Both the position numbers and the translations under genes were made by a program. From positions 1 to 64,000 of the forward strand of contig NZ_JARGET010000008.1 in the NCBI RefSeq assembly GCF_029210485.1: DNA of 64,000 nt. The letters run 5' to 3'. The notes below the pieces were generated by a model. It saw nothing but the letters and a program-made list of their open reading frames with translations, was not told where the DNA came from and did no database searches. The DNA is from Hoeflea sp. YIM 152468. Lineage in GTDB: Bacteria > Pseudomonadota > Alphaproteobacteria > Rhizobiales > Rhizobiaceae. Each line of letters opens with the position of its first letter. The stretch's first letter is position 1. Shown piece by piece: positions 25,991 through 33,187 of the stretch.

Positions 25991-27604
25991 ATGATTTACC
26001 GGTTTGGCGCATTTGCCATCGATCCTGCGATCTATGAGCTCAGCCAACATGGTGCACCGGTGTCCATCGAGCCGCAGGTGTTCAATGTCCTGTGGCATCT
26101 GCTGCGCAATCGCGACCGCATCATTTCCCGCGACGAGCTCATCGACGCCGTGTGGGATGGCCGCGCGGTGTCCGACACCACGCTCTCAAGCCGGATCTTT
26201 GCCGCCCGCCGCGCCGTCGGCGACACCGGCGAGGCGCAGGAGGTGATCCGCACCATCTCGCGGCGCGGTTTCCGGTTCGTCGCCGAGGTGAGCTGCGAAG
26301 CCGCAGAGGCTGCGGCCGAGGCTGCGGGGCCGGGCGAACCACCCGCAACCGCGCCCGATGCCGTCCTGCCGTCTTCGCTTCAACCGGGCGTTGACGTCAT
26401 GGTGCCGGCCTTGCCCCCGGCCAGCCGTCATATCGCGGTGATGCCGGTGCTGGCGGTGCTGCCGTTCAAGATGGCAAGTGCCGGACTGGACGAGTATTTC
26501 TGCGACGGTCTGACCGAAGACATCATTTCCAACCTGACCCATTTCCGCGAACTCAGGGTGATTGCCAGCGGCTCGTCGTTTCACTTCAAGACCCGGGATG
26601 TGCCACTGGCAGACATTGCCGCCAGGCTGGGCGCCGATTACATCGTCGATGGCAGTGTCCGGCGCGAGGGCAACCGGCTCAGGGTTGCGGTGCAGCTCAG
26701 CGAAGCCGCTACCGGGGTGTCGCTGTGGGCTGACCGGTACGACCGGCCGATGGGGGATATCTTTGCCGTCCAGGATGCGGTGACACAGATGATCGCCGCG
26801 TCACTCGGGGTCAAGATGCAGGACACGGCGCTGACACGGGCGTTGCGCAAGAGCCCGGCCGAACTCGACGCCTATGACTGTCTGCTGCATGCGCGACGCT
26901 ACACCGCAACGCTCAATGAGGAGATGCATGCCGAGGCGCGGGATCTGTTGGAAAAGGCCATCGGGCTCGATCCGACCTATGCCGAAGCGCACGCGCTGCT
27001 GGCCAATGTCTATCTCGCCGAGCACCGGTTTGACGCCAATCCACGGCCCGATCCGATCGGACGGGCGCTTGAGATGGCGCTCAAGGCGGTCCAACTCGAT
27101 CCGCAAAGCGCCTATGCCCATTGCTGGCTGGCGATCGTGCATTACTTTCGCAAGGATATCGGCAAGTTCGAGGCCGAGGCCGCCCGGGCGCTGGATCTCA
27201 ACCCCACCGACCCGGAAATCCTGGCCGAGGTCGGTCATTACCTCTCGTTCATGGGCGCGTTCGAGCGCGGCATCGAGCTCTCGCGCCGGGCGCAGGAGCT
27301 CAATCCGCTGCATCCGGGCTGGTATCATTTCAGCTATGCCCGGCTGCATTACCGTGAGCGCTGCTATGAAGAAACCCTGGTCGATGTGCAACGCATCTCC
27401 ATGCCGGATTTCTTCTGGACGCATCTCATGAAGGCCGCAGCCTTGGGCCAGCTTGGCCGCAAGGAGGCGGCGGACTCGCTGGCGATGATGAGCAGGATCA
27501 AACCCGGCGTTACTCCGGCTGCGGCCATGACCAAATGGAACGTGACGGACGAGGACCACGCCCACCTGATCGAAGGCCTGCGCAAGGCCGGGTATGAGGG
27601 GTGA
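25991..27604 (+). CDS. Winged-helix (CadC/OmpR-type) transcriptional regulator with TPR repeats
   Basis: A 537-residue soluble regulator. Residues 1-95 form an OmpR-type winged helix (RFGAFAIDPAIYEL, EPQVFNVLWHLLRNRDRIISRDELIDAVWDGRAVSD, RTISRRGFRFVAEV). Residues about 150-270 form the TolB-like/adenylate-cyclase-associated domain (VLPFKMASAGLDEYFCDGLTEDII, ADYIVDGSVRREG). The remainder, to the C-terminus, is a TPR-like helical array. No membrane helix or receiver domain is present. Its promoter faces the DUF1326/DUF2182 pair across 125 bp, so those genes are the most likely target. Signal unknown. Confidence 0.9.
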   Translation: MIYRFGAFAIDPAIYELSQHGAPVSIEPQVFNVLWHLLRNRDRIISRDELIDAVWDGRAVSDTTLSSRIFAARRAVGDTGEAQEVIRTISRRGFRFVAEVSCEAAEAAAEAAGPGEPPATAPDAVLPSSLQPGVDVMVPALPPASRHIAVMPVLAVLPFKMASAGLDEYFCDGLTEDIISNLTHFRELRVIASGSSFHFKTRDVPLADIAARLGADYIVDGSVRREGNRLRVAVQLSEAATGVSLWADRYDRPMGDIFAVQDAVTQMIAASLGVKMQDTALTRALRKSPAELDAYDCLLHARRYTATLNEEMHAEARDLLEKAIGLDPTYAEAHALLANVYLAEHRFDANPRPDPIGRALEMALKAVQLDPQSAYAHCWLAIVHYFRKDIGKFEAEAARALDLNPTDPEILAEVGHYLSFMGAFERGIELSRRAQELNPLHPGWYHFSYARLHYRERCYEETLVDVQRISMPDFFWTHLMKAAALGQLGRKEAADSLAMMSRIKPGVTPAAAMTKWNVTDEDHAHLIEGLRKAGYEG

Positions 27605-27808
27605 GGGGGCGGCAAGGTGGTCCCGGACGGGTGAGCGCCCCGTGACGCCAATCGCGTTGCGCGGCCGCCGGCGCTGAAATGACATGGCTATGCCGATAAT
27701 CCTGCTTTGACGTTCCAGGCTAAATAGGGCCGGAAACATCGTAACGTTGAAATAACGCGTACTCTCTGTTATTGTAATACCTCTGCAAAAATAGATCAGG
27801 ATTGCGTC

Positions 27809-28813
27809 ATGTTGCGCTTTTCTTTTATTTACATTGTATTGCTTTCGCCCGCACTGGCTGAAGTGTGTGACCGTACGGCTTATCCATTGAACAAATTCGA
27901 GGCGGGAGATCCGGTACAGGAAGCCCGTATCGACTTTACATACGAATCCGGCGTTGCCATTCATGCTGACGGTGCGCACGAAACTGTCTACTGCATACGA
28001 AACGATGGATCGATCCCGGTTTGGGTGAAGTGGCATGGTCCCAAGCCGGGTCTGTTGCTCGAGAGTCTTGTCCCGGGCGGCGGAAGACGGGCGAAAAGGC
28101 ACAACAAGCGCTACGAGACCACACAGCCCGATGATCGGATGATCGAGTATGGGCTGTCGAGACGTTACGGAAAGCAAACAACAGGCAAAACCTTGACATT
28201 TGAAGCTCTGCTGGATGCTCCGAAACCCACCTTGGTCCAGGCTACTCCGCTTGATCTGGTTGGCGTGTCAATGGCGGAAGCGCTGGCCGACGCCGATACC
28301 CTGGACCGCTACCTCGAGAGCTATCGCAGTTCGCCGCAAGGCGGCAACGAGCTGGCAATCTGGTCCTATGCCAGCAACTGGATTCCGGCCGATGGCGGAG
28401 TGCTGGCGCAGCTGGCAGCGGGCGAAGAGATCGAAGACTATGATGGCTCTTACGTTCCGGTATCCTATGGTCTTCGATCGACCATCGATATCGACAAGAG
28501 AGTGGCAACCTCATCGGTGCAGTTCTGGTTTGGCCATTTCAATGTAAACGATGAGGCGTTTGCCCTCGCTGTGGGCAGCGAAATTCGCGGCCGGCTCTCC
28601 CTCGTGACAACCGCCGGACCGTTTCCGGGGTTGGCAGATTTTAAAGGCGAGTCCACCTATGGTCTGGCTGAGGCCGAGGCGTTTCTGGGTCGCGACGTTG
28701 GCAATGCTGACGTCGGCGGCAGCAACACCGTTCAATTGGTGCCGTGGACCATTGGACTGGCCTTTGACGGTGTGCCCCTGTCGGCCTTGCAGGCAGAATT
28801 GTTTGAGAACTGA
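27809..28813 (+). CDS. Hypothetical secreted protein
   Basis: A 334-residue protein not recognised. It has a short signal peptide (about residues 1-18, ending PALAE) and no further membrane helix, so it is probably periplasmic. Two cysteines near residues 20 and 59 could form a disulfide. The residues about 250-285 (SVQFWFGHFNVNDEAFALAVGSEI) are predicted beta-rich. It ends 2 bases before the next gene, which encodes a membrane protein, so the two probably act together. Base composition is lower in G+C than neighbours at the 5' end (27700-27850), which may indicate acquisition. Confidence 0.75.
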   Translation: MLRFSFIYIVLLSPALAEVCDRTAYPLNKFEAGDPVQEARIDFTYESGVAIHADGAHETVYCIRNDGSIPVWVKWHGPKPGLLLESLVPGGGRRAKRHNKRYETTQPDDRMIEYGLSRRYGKQTTGKTLTFEALLDAPKPTLVQATPLDLVGVSMAEALADADTLDRYLESYRSSPQGGNELAIWSYASNWIPADGGVLAQLAAGEEIEDYDGSYVPVSYGLRSTIDIDKRVATSSVQFWFGHFNVNDEAFALAVGSEIRGRLSLVTTAGPFPGLADFKGESTYGLAEAEAFLGRDVGNADVGGSNTVQLVPWTIGLAFDGVPLSALQAELFEN

Positions 28814-28815
28814 TC

Positions 28816-29559
28816 ATGCGGATCGTCTTTGACCGCGGCTGCCTTCGCCTGCAGGTCGATCCGGGAGACGGGCTGCACTCGGAAGCGCTTGACACCTGGC
28901 GAGAGGCTAGCGATCTCAGCAGGACCTGCCTGGACGTCCTGCCGGCCAATCAGGCTGACGATTGCTGCAGGCAATTGGCGGAAACGGCAACGCACGCGTT
29001 GAGCGCCGGCCGCGACGATGCGGTGATTGCCAGTTTCCGGAAAGTGGAGACTGGCTTGCGCGCTGCGGACGAGGCGATACGCAGTGCTATCATAAACGAC
29101 ATTGTGGCCATCTTTTTGATCTGTTTCGGTTCCGGATTTACCGCGGGTATCCTGTGGATCTGGATGGAGCCGTACAGACTGTGGAATTTTCTGCCAAACG
29201 AACTAACCAATGCTGTCAACTACATCTTGCTGTTCATCGGCTGGACAGGCTTTACCCTGATCGGCTTCAGCATCGGCTGGTACTTCTTGAAGACGGGCAT
29301 GATCCGAGTGCTGGACCGGGAGGCGGCCGTGAAACAGGCGATTTCGCTGCGGCAGCGCATGGCGCATGTCGGTTATAACGCTTCCTTGTGCCTGGTTGTG
29401 GTGATTGTCATGTTCTTCTTTGGCGGCTTCGAAAATGTCGATGAAGCGCTGTCGCGGCAACTGACCTCGGCGCCCTCGGCTGTTCTGTTGGGATTGGTGA
29501 TCGGCGTGGCGGAGCCAGCGGTCTTTGAGCGGATACGCGGTTTCCTCAAGCTCTCCTGA
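28816..29559 (+). CDS. Hypothetical membrane protein with four predicted helices
   Basis: A 247-residue protein not recognised. The first 90 residues are a cysteine-containing helical domain (TCLDVLPANQADDCCRQLAE). Hydrophobic segments follow at about residues 93-115, 133-158, 188-210 and 215-235. No catalytic motif is visible. It begins 2 bases after the stop of the secreted hypothetical protein and overlaps no other gene; the two form an orphan operon with no recognisable function. Confidence 0.75.
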   Translation: MRIVFDRGCLRLQVDPGDGLHSEALDTWREASDLSRTCLDVLPANQADDCCRQLAETATHALSAGRDDAVIASFRKVETGLRAADEAIRSAIINDIVAIFLICFGSGFTAGILWIWMEPYRLWNFLPNELTNAVNYILLFIGWTGFTLIGFSIGWYFLKTGMIRVLDREAAVKQAISLRQRMAHVGYNASLCLVVVIVMFFFGGFENVDEALSRQLTSAPSAVLLGLVIGVAEPAVFERIRGFLKLS

Positions 29560-29676
29560 CCCGGTTCGAATGCCCGGCCTGCCGTTGCGGCGCAGCATGG
29601 GCAACTGCGGCGATCCTGTGTTTTCCCTCCGCAGTCGACCCGATTGCAGCCAAGCCTGTCTGGCGCACGCCACGCC

Positions 29677-30834
29677 CTACCTGAACATCGGCGGGCGCGC
29701 GTCCACCCATGCGCCGTCGGCCTTGCCCGATTGGGCCACGGCGAACACGGCTGCCATCGAGCGCAGGCCGTCCTCGGCGCGGGGATAGAGGTTGGCGGCG
29801 GGGTCCATCGGACTGCCTTGTTTCTCAGCGCGGATGGCCTCGGCCAGATCCTGGTAGAGATTGGCGAACGCCAGCGGCATGCCTTCGGCGTGACCGATGG
29901 TGACGCGGGAGGTGCGGTCAGCTTCCGGCGAGAGGTTTGCCTCGCCGCGCTCGATGGTCTGCAGCCGTTCGCCCAGCGGCATCCAGGAGAGCTGGTTGGG
30001 CTGTTCCTGGGCCCATCTGAGTCCGCCTTTCTCGCCAAACACCTGCAAGGTCAGCCCGTGCTGGCGGCCGATGGCGATCGACGAGGTCCAGAGCCGCCCC
30101 ACCGTGCCGCCATCCATGCGGAAATTGACCATGGCGTCGTCTTCGAGCTCGCGGCTGGCGATACACGACACCGTGTCGGCGGAGAGCCGGGTCACCTCCT
30201 GGCCGGTGACGAAGCTCGCCATGTGCAGCGCGTGAATGCCGCAATCGGCAAATTGCGCTGAAACCCCGGCCTGGGCCGGGTCATAGCGCCAGCGCACCCG
30301 CGGATTGTCGGCATCGGCGGCGTCTGCATGGTGGCCATGGGCGAATTCGGCCTTGACCAGCCGGATCTTGCCCAGATCGCCGCGCGCCACCATCGCCTTC
30401 ATGTGGCGCACCAGCGAATAGCCGGAATAGCCGTAATTGACCGCACAGATCTTTCCGGTCGCCCGGGCGGTGCGGACAATGTCCTCGCCCTGTTCGACGG
30501 TCATCGTCATCGGCTTTTCACACAGCACGTGAAAACCTGCCTCGAGATAGGCTTTGGTGATCTCGTAATGGGTGGCGTTCGGGGTCGCCACGGTAACCAG
30601 ATCGACGCGGTCGGGGCGGTTTTTCTCGCCATCCAGCATCTTGCGCCAGTCGCCATAGGCGCGGTCAGGGGCGAGCCCCAGCCGCTGGCCATACTCGCGG
30701 CCCGCATCGGGCCGGTGGTCGAGCGCGCCGGCTGAAAATTCGAACGCGCCGTCAAGTCCGGCGCCAAGCCGGTGGGCCGGTCCGATCTGGCTGCCTTCCC
30801 CGCCGCCGATCATGCCCCATGTGAGCTTTGTCAT
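29677..30834 (-). CDS. Gfo/Idh/MocA family NAD(P)-dependent oxidoreductase
   Basis: A 385-residue dehydrogenase. Rossmann start WGMIGGGEGSQIGPAHRLG, the family CEKPM motif near residue 103 and a C-terminal dehydrogenase fold (FADCGIHALHMASFVTG). GGAGG precedes the ATG. Together with the gene at 31925-33052 and the IolE-like gene it forms a leftward set at the inositol locus, though a palindromic repeat sits in the 203-bp gap upstream. It probably oxidises a cyclitol, for example scyllo-inositol, or reduces a keto-inositol; the exact substrate is unknown. Confidence 0.9.
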   Translation of the reverse strand: MTKLTWGMIGGGEGSQIGPAHRLGAGLDGAFEFSAGALDHRPDAGREYGQRLGLAPDRAYGDWRKMLDGEKNRPDRVDLVTVATPNATHYEITKAYLEAGFHVLCEKPMTMTVEQGEDIVRTARATGKICAVNYGYSGYSLVRHMKAMVARGDLGKIRLVKAEFAHGHHADAADADNPRVRWRYDPAQAGVSAQFADCGIHALHMASFVTGQEVTRLSADTVSCIASRELEDDAMVNFRMDGGTVGRLWTSSIAIGRQHGLTLQVFGEKGGLRWAQEQPNQLSWMPLGERLQTIERGEANLSPEADRTSRVTIGHAEGMPLAFANLYQDLAEAIRAEKQGSPMDPAANLYPRAEDGLRSMAAVFAVAQSGKADGAWVDARPPMFR

Positions 30835-30901
30835 GCTGAAATGCCTCCAAATCGATGTGAAACAGCGTCGTGCCGAAAATTCCAGTTCCGGATTTCAGTG
30901 T

Positions 30902-31015
30902 CCGTCATACCGGACCTGATCCGGTATCCAGTGACCCGGCGTCTGCCGGGTCAAGAGACTCTTTCAACCCAGGGACCTGGGCTGGCTGGATGCCGGATCA
31001 AGTCCGGCATGACGG
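30902..31015. repeat. Rhizobial palindromic repeat element
   Basis: Outer inverted arms 30902-30931 (starts CCGTCATACCGGACC) and 30986-31015 (ends AGTCCGGCATGACGG) enclose a hairpin GACCCGGC/GCCGGGTC at 30933-30952. The same core (TGCCGGATCAAGTCCGGCATGACGG-type) is at 53514-53650. It lies between two genes of the inositol locus. Confidence 0.88.
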
Positions 31016-31037
31016 CCTCTGGTGACTGACCCTCCGC

Positions 31038-31928
31038 TCAGAATCCGATGGATTGGAGATAGGCGCGGTTGGCTCTGGCGTCGCCCACCGGATCGGGGTC
31101 GAGCAGCGGATCGCAATCCTGTTCGACCGTGCACCAGCCCTCGAACCCGGCCTCGAGCAGGATCTGCCGCACGGCCGGGAAATCGACGTCGCCGTCGCCG
31201 AGATTGCAGAAAATGCCCTGGCCGCAGGCATCGTAGAAACCGGTGCGGCTGGCGATTGCAGCCGCTTTCACATCCGGGTTGATGTCCTTGAAATGCATGT
31301 AGGAAATGCGGTCGATGTGACGTCTCATGAAAGCCACCGGGTCAAAACCGGCATAGGAGTGATGGCCGGTGTCGAAGCAGATCTTGAGAATTTTCTCATC
31401 CACCTCGTCGAGCAGCCGCTCCAGTTCGGGCTCGAAATCGATGAAACCTGCGGCATGGGCGTGAATGCCGACCGTGAGGCCGTAATCTTCCGCGCCCATT
31501 TTCGCCACCGTGGCGATGCGGTCGCGGAAGGCGCTCCATTCAGCCTTGTCCATCTGCTCGGCCTCATCGGCGCGGCCGGCGGTGGGCGCGCGGCGCGGCG
31601 AGATCGAATCGATCAGCACCAGATGCTGTGCCCCATGGGCTGTGAGCGCCTTGCAGGTTCTGACGGCGCCGTCCATCACGTCGTTCCACTGACTGGCGTC
31701 GTGAAAGGCGCGGAACACCACGCCGCCGATCAGTTCCAGACCGTTGTCGCTCAGCGCCGCGCCGAGGACCGCCGGGTCTTCCGGCATGAAGCCGACCGGC
31801 CCGAGTTCAATGCCGGTGTAACCGGCCGCGGCGCATTGTGTCAGCACCGTCTGCCAGGCCGGATTGCGCGGATCGTGTGGAAATTCGACACCCCACGAGC
31901 AGGGGGCGTTGCCGATCTGGATGGTCAT
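31038..31928 (-). CDS. TIM-barrel sugar phosphate isomerase/epimerase, IolE/MocC-like
   Basis: A 296-residue xylose-isomerase-like TIM barrel beginning MTIQIGNAPCSWGVEF. Metal and active-site motifs: GIELGPVGFMPED, VGIHAHAAGFIDFEPELERLLDEV, CFDTGHHSYAG and YMHFKDINPDV, then GWCTVEQDCD. In the inositol pathway the IolE dehydratase converts 2-keto-myo-inositol to the trihydroxycyclohexanedione that is the substrate of IolD. Placement with IolD and two dehydrogenases supports that role, but the start motif is closer to the MocC/uncharacterised group than to classical IolE, so I leave the symbol blank. The ATG overlaps the upstream dehydrogenase stop by 4 bases. Confidence 0.85.
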   Translation of the reverse strand: MTIQIGNAPCSWGVEFPHDPRNPAWQTVLTQCAAAGYTGIELGPVGFMPEDPAVLGAALSDNGLELIGGVVFRAFHDASQWNDVMDGAVRTCKALTAHGAQHLVLIDSISPRRAPTAGRADEAEQMDKAEWSAFRDRIATVAKMGAEDYGLTVGIHAHAAGFIDFEPELERLLDEVDEKILKICFDTGHHSYAGFDPVAFMRRHIDRISYMHFKDINPDVKAAAIASRTGFYDACGQGIFCNLGDGDVDFPAVRQILLEAGFEGWCTVEQDCDPLLDPDPVGDARANRAYLQSIGF

Positions 31929-33052
31929 GGGTGTTTCCCCTCTGCTGACCCGGTCCCGCCGGGTGTCTGCCATGATTTGGTTTGCGACGAGGCCTGCGCC
32001 GCCGCCACGATTTCATTGACCGCCAAGCCGTCGCGGAATGTCGGCCACACCGGCTTGCCGGTTTCGATGGCGCGGAGGAAATCCCGCGCCTCGATTGTGA
32101 TCTGGTCCTGATAGCCGGTGCCGTGGCCGGGGCCCTGACAGAACGGCAGATAGTCGGGATGGGCCGGGCCGGTGAGGATCTTGGTAAAGCCACGCGTGGC
32201 TTCCGGCTCGTCCATCCGGTAGAGCCACAGCGCGTTCTGATCTTCCTGGTCAAAGCGGATCGCGCCCCTGGTGCCGGTGATCTCGTAGGCGTAGCCCATC
32301 TTGCGGCCGGTGGCGATGCGGCTGAAATGCATCTGCCCCATGGCGCCATTTTCGAACCGGCACATCATCTGGGCCTGATCGTCATTGCTGACTGCGCCGC
32401 CGGGGCGGGTGGCATGAACGGTCTCGACCTCGGCAATCAGCGACCGGATCGGGCCGACCAGCGCCAGCGCCGCATTGATCATGTGCGGGGCCAGATCGCC
32501 CATGGTGCCGTTGGCCTCGCCCGATGTGCGCCAGTTGGCAGGCGTTTGCGGGTCGGCGAGAAAATCCTCCGTGTGCTCGCCGCGAAACCAGGTGATCTCG
32601 CCGATCGCGCCCTCGGCAATCAGTTTTCTCGCGAACTGGCTGGCAGGCGTGCGGATGTAGTTGAAGCCGACCATGTTGGCCACCCCGCTTGTCTCGGCTG
32701 CGGCGACCATGGCGCGGCTGTCGTCGAGCGATGCGCCCATCGGCTTTTCGCACAGCACCGGCTTGCCCAGTGCAAAGGCGGCCTCGGCAATGGCGCGGTG
32801 GGTGGATTGCGGCGAGGCGATGATGATGGCCTCGACCTTCGGGTCGGCCACCAGCTGCTGCCAGTCCGTTGCGGCGCGCAAGAACCCGTAGGCGGCGCGG
32901 TAGCGTTCGGCGGAGTCAGCCGATCCGGCCGAGACCATTTCCAGCCGCGGCCTCAACGCGGTGTCGAAGACGGCGCCGACGCTGGCCATCGCCACCGCAT
33001 GGGCCTTGCCCATATAGCCGCCACCCACAATGCCAACACCTATTTCGGTCAT
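31925..33052 (-). CDS. Gfo/Idh/MocA family oxidoreductase (inositol locus)
   Basis: A 375-residue NAD(P)-dependent dehydrogenase. Rossmann motif GVGIVGGGYMGKAHAVAMASVG, CEKPMGAS near residue 100, and the C-terminal catalytic MGDLAPHMINAALALVG. First gene of the leftward transcript, its start is 25 bp from the LacI-type operator at 33077-33094. An upstream in-frame ATG at 33064 (MDPIMTE) is possible. It is divergent from iolD. The probable substrate is inositol or an inositol stereoisomer/derivative. A very long open frame continuing to 35008 opposite iolD is a shadow. Confidence 0.92.
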   Translation of the reverse strand: MTEIGVGIVGGGYMGKAHAVAMASVGAVFDTALRPRLEMVSAGSADSAERYRAAYGFLRAATDWQQLVADPKVEAIIIASPQSTHRAIAEAAFALGKPVLCEKPMGASLDDSRAMVAAAETSGVANMVGFNYIRTPASQFARKLIAEGAIGEITWFRGEHTEDFLADPQTPANWRTSGEANGTMGDLAPHMINAALALVGPIRSLIAEVETVHATRPGGAVSNDDQAQMMCRFENGAMGQMHFSRIATGRKMGYAYEITGTRGAIRFDQEDQNALWLYRMDEPEATRGFTKILTGPAHPDYLPFCQGPGHGTGYQDQITIEARDFLRAIETGKPVWPTFRDGLAVNEIVAAAQASSQTKSWQTPGGTGSAEGKHP

Positions 33053-33076
33053 AATCGGATCCATTTTGAAATTCAG

Positions 33077-33094
33077 TTTGCAACCGGTTGCAAA
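33077..33094. promoter_or_regulatory. LacI-type operator in the inositol divergon
   Basis: TTTGCAACCGGTTGCAAA, an 18-bp perfect palindrome identical to the core of the operator at 19925-19944. It lies in the 135-bp gap between the leftward dehydrogenase (start 33052) and rightward iolD (start 33188), where it could repress both directions. Confidence 0.88.
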
Positions 33095-33187
33095 TTTTGT
33101 ATCTTCGGAATTGAAGTTTCGCAAGCGGCATTTTCCGCGCCGGTCAAAACCGGGCGCTGATGCCGGCAAAGAGGGAGGTCTGGGCGC

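Noticed and set aside
19925-33094. The two palindromes as transposon ends
   Set aside because: Both are isolated, lie in divergent promoters, have no flanking target duplication, and have the centre and length typical of LacI operators.
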